A stretch of DNA of 64,000 nucleotides from assembly GCF_004006175.1 (NCBI RefSeq), contig NZ_CP033221.1, positions 62,001 through 126,000 of the forward strand, written 5' to 3'. Source of the stretch: Parasedimentitalea marina (GTDB lineage: Bacteria > Pseudomonadota > Alphaproteobacteria > Rhodobacterales > Rhodobacteraceae). Each line of letters begins with the position of its first letter. Positions within the stretch are counted from its first letter, which is position 1. The position numbers and the translations under genes are program-made. The notes beneath the pieces are model-generated. The model saw nothing but the letters and a program-made list of their open reading frames with translations, searched no databases and was not told where the DNA came from. Of this stretch, positions 18,969 through 28,161 are shown in pieces.

Positions 18969-19001
18969 AGCTCACTGCTTTTAAGATGTCTGACACGGTA
19001 A

Positions 19002-19016
19002 TTTAATACGATTAAA
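19002..19016. promoter_or_regulatory. Candidate second LacI operator
   Basis: Inverted repeat TTTAAT-ACG-ATTAAA 34 bp upstream of the lacI-type gene start, AT-rich like the operator at the importer promoter. Centre-to-centre distance to that site is about 134 bp, which would allow looping. Weaker than the other site. Confidence 0.35.
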
Positions 19017-19119
19017 CAAGCAATGCCCGCAAAAATAAATATGCCATTATTCTCGACTGCTGTCAAAACACCCTTATTTTATGGGGAAATATGTAGTAAT
19101 TTTGATCAACTGTTGAGCC

Positions 19120-19149
19120 TTGACAGACTCATCAATTATAACGTTATAA
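19120..19149 (+). promoter_or_regulatory. Importer promoter with LacI-type operator
   Basis: TTGACA (19120-19125), a 17-bp spacer and GTTATA as the -10. Overlapping the -10 is the perfect 14-bp palindrome TTATAACGTTATAA (19136-19149) with a central CG, the hallmark of LacI-family operators. Occupancy would block RNA polymerase. It lies 30 bp upstream of the binding-protein ATG. Confidence 0.65.
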
Positions 19150-19178
19150 ATAGATATGAAATTTTCTGGGAGGAAATT

Positions 19179-20417
19179 ATGAAACTCAAGAAACTGATGG
19201 CCAGCGCTGCGCTTGTCGCTCTAACTTCGGGATCTGCCTACGCTGAAGAGGTAGAAGTCCTGCATTGGTGGACCTCGGGTGGCGAAGCTGCTGCCTTGAA
19301 CGTATTAAAGGATAATCTGGCGGGTCAGAAAATTGGCTGGCTTGATATGCCCGTTGCCGGCGGCGGCGGCGAAGCTGCCATGACAACTTTACGGGCCCGT
19401 GTCACAGCTGGCGACGCTCCAACGGCTGTGCAGATGCTGGGATTTGACATTGTTGACTGGGCCAACGAAGACGTTCTGGGCAATCTCAACGAAGTGGCCG
19501 CAGCCGAAGGTTGGGACAAAGTTGTACCCGAGGCCCTGCAGGCATTTTCCAAGCATGACGGCAACTGGATCGCGGCACCTGTTAATGTGCATTCGACCAA
19601 CTGGGTCTGGATCAGCAAATCCGCGCTGGATGCAACCGGTCTTGGTGCACCAACCAGCTGGGATGAACTGACGGCCGTTCTGGACGCAATGAAGGCCAAT
19701 GGCATCACGCCGCTGGCGCACGGCGGTCAGGCTTGGCAGGACGCCACAATCTTTGATGCGGTTGTGCTAAGCATGGGCGATGACTTCTATAAATCAGCGC
19801 TGATCGATCTGGACATGGATGCCTTGGGCGGCGCGACAATGGTCGAGGCTTTCCAACGCATGGATACCCTGCGCGGCTATGTCGATGACAATTTCTCGGG
19901 TCGCGACTGGAACCTTGCGTCAGCAATGGTGATCAATGGCGAAGCTGGCATGCAGATGATGGGCGACTGGGCGAAGGGTGAATTCCTACGCGCGGATCAA
20001 AAACCCGGAGAAGATTTTGTTTGCATCCGCTTTCCTGGCACCCAAGGTGCCGTTACCTTCAACTCGGACCAGTTTGTCATGTTCGACGTCGAAGAAGGCA
20101 ACAAAGCGCAACTGGCAATGGCCTCGGCTGTGATGGACCCTGTGTTCCAATCCGCATTCAACGTGGTCAAAGGGTCGGTGCCAGCGCGGACGGATGTGCC
20201 CAACACCGACTTTGATGATTGCGGTCAAAAAGGCATGGCAGATCTGGCCGATGCTGGCGGCAATGGACGCCTGTTTGGCTCCATGGCACATGGCCATTCG
20301 GTCCCAGCTTCGGTGAAGAACGCAATTTATGACGTCGTCACCGCCCACTTCAACGGCGAATACGACGCTGAAACTGCAGCACAGGAAATGGTCAACGCGG
20401 TCGAATCCGCAATGTAA
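19179..20417 (+). CDS. Carbohydrate ABC transporter substrate-binding protein, glucose/mannose type
   Basis: Family-1 sugar-binding protein (412 aa), periplasmic. The ATG has GGGAGG at ideal spacing and opens a signal peptide ending at SAYA; an in-frame ATG 156 bp upstream overlaps the promoter. The mature start [23 protein letters not shown] and [18 protein letters not shown] follow the GtsA-like glucose/mannose binding proteins. First gene of a four-gene importer operon. Specificity for glucose or mannose is inferred from resemblance and from the adjacent mannose-isomerase-like gene. Confidence 0.9.
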   Translation: MKLKKLMASAALVALTSGSAYAEEVEVLHWWTSGGEAAALNVLKDNLAGQKIGWLDMPVAGGGGEAAMTTLRARVTAGDAPTAVQMLGFDIVDWANEDVLGNLNEVAAAEGWDKVVPEALQAFSKHDGNWIAAPVNVHSTNWVWISKSALDATGLGAPTSWDELTAVLDAMKANGITPLAHGGQAWQDATIFDAVVLSMGDDFYKSALIDLDMDALGGATMVEAFQRMDTLRGYVDDNFSGRDWNLASAMVINGEAGMQMMGDWAKGEFLRADQKPGEDFVCIRFPGTQGAVTFNSDQFVMFDVEEGNKAQLAMASAVMDPVFQSAFNVVKGSVPARTDVPNTDFDDCGQKGMADLADAGGNGRLFGSMAHGHSVPASVKNAIYDVVTAHFNGEYDAETAAQEMVNAVESAM

Positions 20418-20425
20418 CCTCCCTT

Positions 20426-20503
20426 GTGAAGCCAGCGAATATGGCTTCACCAACTCTGGGCCGGGGGGCGATCCTCGGCCCATCTTTAAAAGACGAGTTG
20501 GTG
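20426..20503 (+). terminator. Compound hairpin after the sugar-binding-protein gene
   Basis: Three nested or adjacent repeats: GTGAAGCCA/TGGCTTCAC (9 bp, 7-nt loop, 20426-20450), CACCAACTC/GAGTTGGTG (9 bp, 20448-20503) enclosing GGGCCG/CGGCCC (20458-20481). No T-run. The first and outer second stems share bases and are mutually exclusive, so alternative folds are possible. Probably stabilises the binding-protein message and reduces permease expression. Confidence 0.5.
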
Positions 20504-20530
20504 CGACTGCGCCGACAAAATGGGGGAAAG

Positions 20531-21427
20531 ATGGCAAACTATGCCTCTGATGCGGATTTCCGCACGAAACTACAGGGATGGATTCCAAAACTGGTGTTGT
20601 CGCCGTCCATCGCGATGATGCTGGTGTTTGTGTATGGGTTCATTCTGTACACGGTCTACCTCAGCTTCACCGGCTCGAAAATGCTGCCCAAGTATGACTT
20701 GATCGGCATTGATAACTATGTCCGGCTTTGGGGGCTTTCGACCTGGTGGACCGCCGTCACCAATCTTGCCATTTTTGCATCGCTCTACATCATCATCTGC
20801 ACAGTGATCGGATTGACGCTGGCCATTCTGCTGGATCAAAAGATCCGTGGAGAGGGTATGCTGCGCCCCATCTACCTTTACCCGATGGCGCTGTCGTTCA
20901 TCGTCACCGGCACAGCTTGGAAGTGGTTTCTTGATCCCGGAATTGGACTGGAGAACACCATGCATCTTTGGGGCTGGGAGAGCTTCGAGTTTGGCTGGAT
21001 CAAAGACCGGAACATGGCGATTTACACCATTGTAATTGCGGCCGTCTGGCAAACCAGTGGTTTTGTTATGGCAATGTTTTTGGCCGGTCTGCGCGGCATT
21101 GATAATGAAATCCTTAAGGCAGCACAGATTGACGGCGCCTCGAACTGGAACCTGTATCGCCGTATCGTCATCCCAATGCTGCGCCCGGCATTTCTGTCGG
21201 CCTTTGTGATCCTTGCCCACTTGGCAGTCAAATCTTATGACCTTGTCATTGCCCTGACGGGTGGTGGACCAGGCCGGGCGACCGAGCTGCCCGCGACATT
21301 CATGTATTCCTACACCTTCACCCGAAACCAGATGGGAACCGGTGCGGCCAGCGCTGTCATCATGCTGATGACCATTGCAGCGATCATGATGCCGTACCTC
21401 TATGCCGAGCTGAAGGAGAAGTCCTGA
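20531..21427 (+). CDS. Sugar ABC transporter permease, MalF/GtsB type
   Basis: Inner-membrane permease (298 aa) with about six helices and the permease-ATPase coupling motif EILKAAQIDGASNWNLYRRIVIPML (EAA loop). Start at MANYASDADFRTKL just after GGGGGA was chosen over a GTG 105 bp upstream that falls inside the hairpin region. Ends overlapping the next gene as TGATG. Partner of the following permease and ATPase. Confidence 0.9.
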   Translation: MANYASDADFRTKLQGWIPKLVLSPSIAMMLVFVYGFILYTVYLSFTGSKMLPKYDLIGIDNYVRLWGLSTWWTAVTNLAIFASLYIIICTVIGLTLAILLDQKIRGEGMLRPIYLYPMALSFIVTGTAWKWFLDPGIGLENTMHLWGWESFEFGWIKDRNMAIYTIVIAAVWQTSGFVMAMFLAGLRGIDNEILKAAQIDGASNWNLYRRIVIPMLRPAFLSAFVILAHLAVKSYDLVIALTGGGPGRATELPATFMYSYTFTRNQMGTGAASAVIMLMTIAAIMMPYLYAELKEKS

Positions 21428-22305
21428 TGTCCGTTGCAACACAAGACACCGCCGTCAGCTCCGGCAAAATCACCCGCGTTTTTATCTACCTTGTGCTGTT
21501 GCTCTCGGCGCTGTTCTATTTGCTGCCCTTCTTTGTCATGGTTGTAAATTCACTGAAACCACTGGATGAAATCACTGGTGGCAACATGATGGCCCTGCCG
21601 GAGACATGGACGATCAAGCCTTGGTTAAAGGCCTGGTCCACAGCCCAGATCGGGGTCGAGGCAACTGGGCTGAAACCCTATTTTCTGAATTCTATCCTGA
21701 TGGTGGTGCCCGCTGTTGCCATCTCTACCGGGATCGGTGCGCTGAATGGCTATGTGCTGACCAAGTGGCGGTTTCGTGGGGACACAATCCTGTTTGGCTT
21801 GTTACTGTTCTCCTGCTTCATCCCATTTCAGATCGTACTGATCCCCATGGCGACAATCCTTGGTAAAATCGGTCTGGCTGGCTCTATTCCCGGATTGATC
21901 CTTGTCCACGTCGTTTACGGTATTGGCTTCACAACGCTTTACTACCGGAACTACTATGCCGCCTTCCCGACCGAACTGGTGCATGCTGCCATGATCGATG
22001 GCGCCGGCTTCTTTCGTATTTTTTGGCGCATCATGCTGCCTGTTTCTGGACCCATTACCGTGGTCTCTGTGATCTGGCAGTTTACCAATGTGTGGAACGA
22101 TTTCTTGTTTGGAGCCTCATTTGGCGGTCAAACCCAGCCCATGACGGTTGCGCTGAACAACCTGGTTCAGTCTTCAACGGGTGTGAAAGAATATAACGTC
22201 CACTTTGCAGGCGCGATCCTCGCCGCCTTCCCCACTCTCCTCGTCTATGTCGTCGCGGGCCGGTACTTTGTCCGCGGTCTGATGGCCGGATCTGTAAAAG
22301 GCTAA
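21427..22305 (+). CDS. Sugar ABC transporter permease, MalG/GtsC type
   Basis: Second permease (292 aa). Seen: N-terminal helix, a conserved segment FLNSILMVVPAVAISTGIGALNGYVLTKWRF, and the EAA loop ELVHAAMIDGAGFFRIFWRIMLP that docks the ATPase. C-terminus RYFVRGLMAGSVKG is typical of MalG-like proteins. Translationally coupled to the preceding gene and 4 bp from the ATPase gene. Confidence 0.91.
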   Translation: MSVATQDTAVSSGKITRVFIYLVLLLSALFYLLPFFVMVVNSLKPLDEITGGNMMALPETWTIKPWLKAWSTAQIGVEATGLKPYFLNSILMVVPAVAISTGIGALNGYVLTKWRFRGDTILFGLLLFSCFIPFQIVLIPMATILGKIGLAGSIPGLILVHVVYGIGFTTLYYRNYYAAFPTELVHAAMIDGAGFFRIFWRIMLPVSGPITVVSVIWQFTNVWNDFLFGASFGGQTQPMTVALNNLVQSSTGVKEYNVHFAGAILAAFPTLLVYVVAGRYFVRGLMAGSVKG

Positions 22306-22309
22306 TCTC

Positions 22310-23422
22310 ATGGGTTTTCTAGACATCTCAAGCGTCACCAAATCTTACGGCAACATCGAAGTTCTGCATCACGTCGACATCGCTGTGAAAGAAGGCGAAT
22401 TCTTGGTGTTGGTCGGCCCTTCTGGCTGCGGCAAGTCCACCCTGTTGAACATGATCGCTGGGTTGGAAGACATCACAGATGGGGATATTTCCATCAAGGG
22501 TCGCGTCATGAATGGCGTCCACCCATCTAAGCGCAACATCGCAATGGTGTTCCAAAGCTACGCGCTTTACCCCAACATGACCGTGGGCCAGAACATGACA
22601 TTCGGGCTGGAAATGCACGGCGTCGCCAAGCCTGAGCGTGACAAGGCGCTGGCCAGTGTTGCAAAGCTTCTGCAGATCGAACCGCTTCTGGATCGCAAAC
22701 CCGGTCAACTGTCAGGCGGACAGCGCCAGCGGGTGGCCATGGGCCGTGCACTGGTCCGCGAACCGGATGTGTTCCTGTTTGATGAGCCCCTATCCAACCT
22801 CGATGCAAAACTGCGTGTCGACATGCGCACCGAAATCAAGAAACTGCACGAAAAACTAAAAACCACAATTGTCTATGTCACCCATGACCAGATCGAGGCC
22901 CTGACGCTGTCGACCCGAATTGCAGTAATGAACGACGGATATGTCCAGCAACTGGGTACGCCCAAGGAAATTTATGACACACCGTCAAATCTGTTTGTCG
23001 CGACCTTTATGGGATCCCCTGCAATGAATATCTTGCCCGCTAAGGTTTCAATGATCGACGGCTTGCCACACGCCGAGATCACAAATAGCGCCGGGCAAAA
23101 GACCCCTCTTAAGTTCAGCCAAGCCAACATGGCCGATTGGCAGGGTAAAGAGATCCTTTTGGGCATCCGCCCCGAAGCCCTGACAGATCCAGAAGGCGCG
23201 GACCGGAAGTCTTCGAACATCGGGACGCTTCAAAATACCGTGGACGTGATCGAGCCAGCCGGGGCTGATACTTTTGTCACGACCACACTTGGTGGAACAA
23301 ACGTCATCGCACGGATGCGGGCCGATACCGAGATTGCGTCGGGACAGATGTTCGACTTCGCGGTGAATATGGAAAAGGCAGTGGTGTTTGATCCGCAGTC
23401 AAAAAATCGCATCAAACCATAG
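22310..23422 (+). CDS. Sugar ABC transporter ATP-binding protein, MsmK/UgpC type
   Basis: ATPase (370 aa) with C-terminal OB-like regulatory domain. Seen: Walker A GPSGCGKST, signature LSGGQRQRVAMGRAL, Walker B VFLFDEPLSNLDAKL, H-loop VYVTHDQIEA, then DTPSNLFVATFMGSPAMNILPA leading into the TOBE-type domain. Such ATPases sometimes serve several importers. Last gene of the operon, followed by a long hairpin. Confidence 0.93.
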   Translation: MGFLDISSVTKSYGNIEVLHHVDIAVKEGEFLVLVGPSGCGKSTLLNMIAGLEDITDGDISIKGRVMNGVHPSKRNIAMVFQSYALYPNMTVGQNMTFGLEMHGVAKPERDKALASVAKLLQIEPLLDRKPGQLSGGQRQRVAMGRALVREPDVFLFDEPLSNLDAKLRVDMRTEIKKLHEKLKTTIVYVTHDQIEALTLSTRIAVMNDGYVQQLGTPKEIYDTPSNLFVATFMGSPAMNILPAKVSMIDGLPHAEITNSAGQKTPLKFSQANMADWQGKEILLGIRPEALTDPEGADRKSSNIGTLQNTVDVIEPAGADTFVTTTLGGTNVIARMRADTEIASGQMFDFAVNMEKAVVFDPQSKNRIKP

Positions 23423-23435
23423 TGTGGACCCATCC

Positions 23436-23474
23436 ATTCATGAGCGATAAGGGCACTACTTATCGTTCATGAAT
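23436..23474. terminator. Long hairpin between convergent operons
   Basis: Stem of 16 bp with one G-T wobble: ATTCATGAGCGATAAG against CTTATCGTTCATGAAT, 7-nt loop. It lies 13 bp after the ATPase stop and before the convergent Dabb gene. No T-run; likely end-of-transcript structure for the importer operon. Confidence 0.6.
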
Positions 23475-23559
23475 CGGGTACAAATTAGCTGTGGGCAGAC
23501 ACGTATCGACCCTCAAGTCATGTTTGGATCATAGAGGTCGGTGCCGCACCTTTTGCCGC

Positions 23560-23871
23560 CTAGTCGGCTTCCACGTCGAAAACGACAATTCCGTCGACCC
23601 CACCGCAACTGGCCGCAACCAGCCTGGCACCCATTTCCACATGGATTTCATGTGTTTCATAAGCCAGATGTGCTTTGCGATCACGGAATGTCATGATGAA
23701 CCCATAGTCAAAATCCAGTGATTTCTTTTCAAAATCAAGATTGGGTCCAAATGACATGTCAATCACCCCATCGACGACACCCACCAAACTGGCCAAACCT
23801 TCCATGATGGCTTCTTTTTCGCCAATCAAAACGTCACTCTTAAAGTTGATAAAGACACAGTGTTTTAACAT
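23560..23871 (-). CDS. Dabb (stress-responsive A/B barrel) domain protein
   Basis: Small dimeric ferredoxin-like-fold protein (103 aa). Seen: the domain-opening MLKHCVFINFKSDV with the His typical of Dabb proteins, GPNLDFEKKSLDFDYGFIMTFRDRKAHLAYETHEIHVEM, where the second half of the domain lies. Family members range from enzymes to unknowns. Last gene of the minus-strand carbohydrate cluster, 103 bp after the GMC gene. Function here unknown; in AI-2 processing operons a structurally related small protein (LsrG) accompanies a DhnA-type aldolase, which is suggestive only. Confidence 0.8.
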   Translation of the reverse strand: MLKHCVFINFKSDVLIGEKEAIMEGLASLVGVVDGVIDMSFGPNLDFEKKSLDFDYGFIMTFRDRKAHLAYETHEIHVEMGARLVAASCGGVDGIVVFDVEAD

Positions 23872-23974
23872 GGTTCACCCGTTTTCGTCCCAATCATGGC
23901 CCAGAGAGGTGTCTGTATCGTGCTACGCAAACCTGTGACATACCTCTCGGTTTCAATTCCTAAACCAGCGAAGA

Positions 23975-25600
23975 TCAGTTTACGAGTCGTGCATTACTTC
24001 GGATCAGATCGGCGGCTTTTTCGGCAATCATCACGACGGGCGAGGCCGTATTACCGGAAACAATTTTCGGCATTACTGAGGCATCAACAATGCGTAATCC
24101 ATCAAGTCCACGCAAACGCAGTTGTGGATCTACCACCGCAGATTCATCAATACCCATGCGGCAGGTGCCGACAGGGTGGAAAATAGTGGTGGCGATATTG
24201 CCGACTTGCTGCAAGATTTCCTCGTCTGTCTGGGTGCTCGGTCCTGGCAGAATCTCTTGCGGTTGATAGGGATACAGGGCCCTTGCTGTCATGACTTGCC
24301 GCACCTGTTTGATTGATTGCACAGCAATACGTCGATCGTTTTCTACTGACAGGTAATTCAGCGCGATTTTTGGTTGAGTACCAAGGTCAGCACTGGTGAT
24401 ATGGCAGTTCCCAACACTTTGGGGCCGAAGGTTGCAAACCGATACGGTGATTGCCGGGAACGGGTGCAACGGATCTCCCAGCTTATCAGTTGACAATGGC
24501 TGGACGTGATATTCCAGATCTGGCATCTCAAGCGAAGGATCCGATTTGGTAAACATACCAAACTGGCTGGGGGCCATCGACATTGGGCCACTTCGCATCA
24601 ACCCATATTGCAACGCGATCCGGGCCTTCCCCAGCAGACTGTTGCCCATTGTGTTCAGGGTTTTCGCATTTTGCACCTTAAACACGGTTCGGATTTGCAG
24701 ATGGTCTTGCAGGTTTTCGCCCACAGCGGGCTGATTCAGAGTCACATCCAGCCCCAATCCGCGCAGCAGTTCGGGATTTCCAATGCCCGACAGTTCCAAC
24801 AATTTGGGAGTGTTAATCGCGCCTGCCGCTAGCAAAACCTCGGCATCAGCACGGGCCTGAAATTGCGTTCCTTTGTGGCGGAAAAGCACGCCAGTGACCC
24901 GGCGACCTTCGACTATTACTCGTTCGGTCTCAGCCTTGGTAATGACCCGAAGGTTGGGTCGTTGCATGGCCGGACGCAAAAAACCCTTGGCAGTGTTCCA
25001 GCGCACGCCCTTGTTTTGATTGACCTCAAAGAAACCACTGCCTTCGTTGCTCCCATCGTTGAAATCCTCGCGTGGCGTTATACCGAATTCCTTGGCACCA
25101 TCCCGCACTGCACCCAGAATATCCCATTCAAGCCGTTGCTTTGCGACTTTCCACTCACCACCTGATCCATGCAGTTCAGAACCACCGCCATGGTGATCTT
25201 CCGATTTGAGGAAATAGGGAAGCACGTCGTCCCAGCCCCAACCCACATTGCCCAGCTGGCGCCAATGGTCGTAATCGGTAGACTGGCCCCGCATATATAT
25301 CATGCCATTGATCGACGAGCAGCCTCCCAGCACTTTGCCACGCGGATAGGTCAGACTACGGCCATTCAACCCAGGTTCGGGCGCAGTTTTCATCATCCAG
25401 TCGGTACGCGGATTGCCGATGCAATACAGATACCCCACCGGAATATGCACCCAGTGGTAGTTATCTTTTCTCCCTGCCTCCAGTAACAAAACGCGGATCT
25501 TTGGATCCTCACTCAGCCGATTGGCCAACACGCAGCCGGCAGTGCCAGCCCCTACGATAATATAGTCATACTGCCCATCCAGGGGCTGCGCCTGCGCCAT
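23975..25600 (-). CDS. GMC-family FAD oxidoreductase (choline/alcohol dehydrogenase-like)
   Basis: Flavoprotein (541 aa) that oxidises an alcohol group. Seen: N-terminal FAD Rossmann motif [21 protein letters not shown], the GMC signature [20 protein letters not shown], second signature [15 protein letters not shown], and near the C-terminus the catalytic His in [11 protein letters not shown] with the Asn partner in [17 protein letters not shown]. No signal peptide. 23 bp downstream of the MDR gene in the same direction. It may oxidise the polyol or a side product of the cluster; substrate unknown. Confidence 0.92.
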   Translation of the reverse strand: MAQAQPLDGQYDYIIVGAGTAGCVLANRLSEDPKIRVLLLEAGRKDNYHWVHIPVGYLYCIGNPRTDWMMKTAPEPGLNGRSLTYPRGKVLGGCSSINGMIYMRGQSTDYDHWRQLGNVGWGWDDVLPYFLKSEDHHGGGSELHGSGGEWKVAKQRLEWDILGAVRDGAKEFGITPREDFNDGSNEGSGFFEVNQNKGVRWNTAKGFLRPAMQRPNLRVITKAETERVIVEGRRVTGVLFRHKGTQFQARADAEVLLAAGAINTPKLLELSGIGNPELLRGLGLDVTLNQPAVGENLQDHLQIRTVFKVQNAKTLNTMGNSLLGKARIALQYGLMRSGPMSMAPSQFGMFTKSDPSLEMPDLEYHVQPLSTDKLGDPLHPFPAITVSVCNLRPQSVGNCHITSADLGTQPKIALNYLSVENDRRIAVQSIKQVRQVMTARALYPYQPQEILPGPSTQTDEEILQQVGNIATTIFHPVGTCRMGIDESAVVDPQLRLRGLDGLRIVDASVMPKIVSGNTASPVVMIAEKAADLIRSNARLVN

Positions 25601-25623
25601 AGTCTTTTATCCGGGTATTGAGG

Positions 25624-26634
25624 TTAGTATTTGATCACCAGCTTGCCAATCATGGCAGCGCCTTCGATGATCTGGTGGGCCTTTTTCAAGGTGTCCGAAG
25701 ACAGGCCATGCAGGATCTTGGTTTCCGTGGTGGCAATGACGCCGTCATCAACCAACCGCGCCATATGAGCCAGAATATGTCCTTGTTTGTACATATCCGG
25801 CGTCCCAAACAGCGAGCGTGTGAACATCAGCTCCCACATCAAGGCAGCGGACTTCCCCTGTAATGCTGAAATATCCAGCTTTTCTGAGGTCTCAACGATG
25901 GTACCGATACGGCCCTGGGGTGCGATCAACTCGCACATTGCATCCCAGTGCTGAGCGGTGTCGGCGTATTGCACGATATAGTCGGCCTGATCAAACTCGG
26001 CCTGCTTCATATCGGCAACCAGATCGCGATGGTTCACCACATGATGAGCCCCCATCTGACGGCACCATTCAGCTGTTTCGGGACGCGATGCCGTCGCGAT
26101 CACCGTTGCGTTGGTCAATTTACGGGCAATCTGCGCGGTAATTGAGCCAACACCGCCAGCGCCACCAATAATCAGCAGCGAAAATGGCGTCTCACCCTGT
26201 GGCACTTGCAACCTCTCAAACAAGATTTCCCACGCGGTTAGCGAAACCAACGGCAACGATGCCGCCGCCTCGGGCGAGACGCTTTGTGGGGCATGGGCGG
26301 CGATCCTGTGATCGACACATTGCAGCGAAGCATAAGAACCCGGGCGGTTGGCGTCACCGGCATACCAAACCCGGTCCCCCGGTTTGAAATCGGTCACCTC
26401 GGCACCGCATTCAACCACGACGCCCACGGCGTCATAGCCAAGGATAAATGGCGTTTCATGCGGTTTATCAACCGCAGTCCGAATGCGCCGCTTGGCATCT
26501 GCCGGGTTGACCGAGATAGCCTCAATCTCGACTAACAGGTCGTTCGGCTCCGGCTTAGGGTCCGGTAGGTCCACATCAAACAAACTTTCCGCAGCCTCGA
26601 TAGGTAGCGACTTCAAAAATCCGACAGCACGCAT
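25624..26634 (-). CDS. Medium-chain dehydrogenase/reductase, quinone-reductase/ZADH-like
   Basis: NAD(P)H-dependent MDR protein (336 aa). Seen: GroES-like N-terminal domain with SVNPADAKRR and FILGYDAVGVVVECG, then the nucleotide-binding motif IIGGAGGVGSITAQIA. The zinc ligands of classical alcohol dehydrogenases are missing, so it belongs to the zinc-free quinone oxidoreductase branch. In line with the kinase gene upstream (30 bp). Possible role: reducing an enal or quinone formed in the pathway (inference). Confidence 0.88.
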   Translation of the reverse strand: MRAVGFLKSLPIEAAESLFDVDLPDPKPEPNDLLVEIEAISVNPADAKRRIRTAVDKPHETPFILGYDAVGVVVECGAEVTDFKPGDRVWYAGDANRPGSYASLQCVDHRIAAHAPQSVSPEAAASLPLVSLTAWEILFERLQVPQGETPFSLLIIGGAGGVGSITAQIARKLTNATVIATASRPETAEWCRQMGAHHVVNHRDLVADMKQAEFDQADYIVQYADTAQHWDAMCELIAPQGRIGTIVETSEKLDISALQGKSAALMWELMFTRSLFGTPDMYKQGHILAHMARLVDDGVIATTETKILHGLSSDTLKKAHQIIEGAAMIGKLVIKY

Positions 26635-26664
26635 GGCTGCACTCCTTCTATGATAGATTATGTC

Positions 26665-28161
26665 TCAGGATTTGGCCCACATCGACTTCATGGCCTCGCT
26701 CAGTTGCAGATAGCGGCTGTAGCGTTTGTCATAATGGGACTGCATCGCAGCATCAGGGGTGAACGAGGCACGACTGCGGGTCATTTCTGCAATGCCGTTC
26801 TCGTAGTCGGCAAACAGCCCGGCACCCAGACCAGCGCCAATAGCGGCCCCCAACGCACCGGTTTCCTGCGCCTCGGCTACTGTCACTGGAACGCCCAACC
26901 CGTCTGCGAACATCTGCGGCCAAACCGGGCTGCGTGATCCGCCACCCGATAACATCGCCGAGTTGAACTGCACCCCTGCGCCGCGCAAAACGTCAATGTG
27001 ACGCCGATGTTCAAACATAACACCTTCGAATAATGCGCGCAGCATGTGGCCTTCGCTATGCCAACCGGCAACACCGTAAAACCCAGCGCGATATTCCGCC
27101 CCCTGCCCCGAGCCATAGAGAAACGGATGGAAGTATGGGTCATCACATGCCGCAGTGATCTCTGCCACTCGTGCATTGCAATAGCCAAACGGATCGTCAT
27201 GATGTTCGCCACGTTCAACGAATTCTCGGACATACCATTCCAGATTGGCAGCCGAAGTGGCGCTGGCTTCAATATTGACAAATCGAGCACGCCCGAAACC
27301 GGCAACCATGAATACTTCAGGATCAACCACGGGCGTGCTTGAAAACACCTGATTGATGCTCCATGTGCCGCAGATGATAGAAGCCTGTCCTGCTGAAACC
27401 ACTCCAGACCCCATCGCACTGGAAACCACGTCAAAGTAACCCGCCACAACCGGCGTGCCTTCTGCCAGTCCAGTAACTTTGGCAGATTGGGCGCTTATTG
27501 TGCCAGCAACATCCGCCGGATCAAACAACCAGGGTAACATACCCCGAGCGTCCTCTAGCCCATACAGGGTCAGCAAATCGTCGTCATATGTGCAATCCGG
27601 CATCCGCAACAACCCGCACCCGGACATATCTGAAATGTCGCTGGTGCGAAGACCTGTCAGTTTAAAATTGATAAAATCCTTGCACAGCATCACAGATCCA
27701 ACCTGCGCATAGATTTCGGGGCGATGACGTTTGATCCAGGCCAGTAACACAGGCGTTTGCGAGGGCCATGGTTTTTGCAGACAGATCTCATGCAAGGCAT
27801 CGCCATGGGCCGCGGCCAGTTCCGCCGCCAGATCCGCGGCACGCGTGTCCAGCGATTGAATGCCAATCAGTGGTTCACCATCGCGATCCACCAGATATAG
27901 CCCGTTGCCGTGACCGGCACAGCCAACCGCTGCAATCTGGCTTGGCTCGATACCGGCCGCGTCAATACAGTTTCGGATTGCTGTTTTTGCATTGGCCCAC
28001 AACTCGTTCAGGTCACGCTCAACATATCCCGGCTGCGGCGTCGAGGATTGCCCATCCAACGTATGCATCGCCACCTGACGTCCCTGCAGATCAAACAACA
28101 CTGCCTTGATCACAGTGTTGCCCGCATCCAGTCCCAGCAGATATGTCTGTTGATTACTCAC
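26665..28161 (-). CDS. FGGY-family carbohydrate kinase, L-xylulose kinase (LyxK)-like
   Basis: ATP-dependent sugar or polyol kinase (498 aa). Seen: phosphate-1 motif LLGLDAGNTVIKAVLFD, PGYVERDLNELW, the adenosine region LSGGGSRSPVWPQMFADGLG, and EETGALGAAIGAGLGAG-like end. Segments such as GYFDVVSSAMGSGV and LYGSGQGAEYRAGFYGV resemble E. coli LyxK. GTG start chosen because it overlaps the aldolase stop by 8 bp; starting further upstream would overlap it by 47 bp. Together with a GlpD-like dehydrogenase and a DhnA-type aldolase it would supply a phosphorylated polyol or ketulose. Confidence 0.88.
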   Translation of the reverse strand: MSNQQTYLLGLDAGNTVIKAVLFDLQGRQVAMHTLDGQSSTPQPGYVERDLNELWANAKTAIRNCIDAAGIEPSQIAAVGCAGHGNGLYLVDRDGEPLIGIQSLDTRAADLAAELAAAHGDALHEICLQKPWPSQTPVLLAWIKRHRPEIYAQVGSVMLCKDFINFKLTGLRTSDISDMSGCGLLRMPDCTYDDDLLTLYGLEDARGMLPWLFDPADVAGTISAQSAKVTGLAEGTPVVAGYFDVVSSAMGSGVVSAGQASIICGTWSINQVFSSTPVVDPEVFMVAGFGRARFVNIEASATSAANLEWYVREFVERGEHHDDPFGYCNARVAEITAACDDPYFHPFLYGSGQGAEYRAGFYGVAGWHSEGHMLRALFEGVMFEHRRHIDVLRGAGVQFNSAMLSGGGSRSPVWPQMFADGLGVPVTVAEAQETGALGAAIGAGLGAGLFADYENGIAEMTRSRASFTPDAAMQSHYDKRYSRYLQLSEAMKSMWAKS

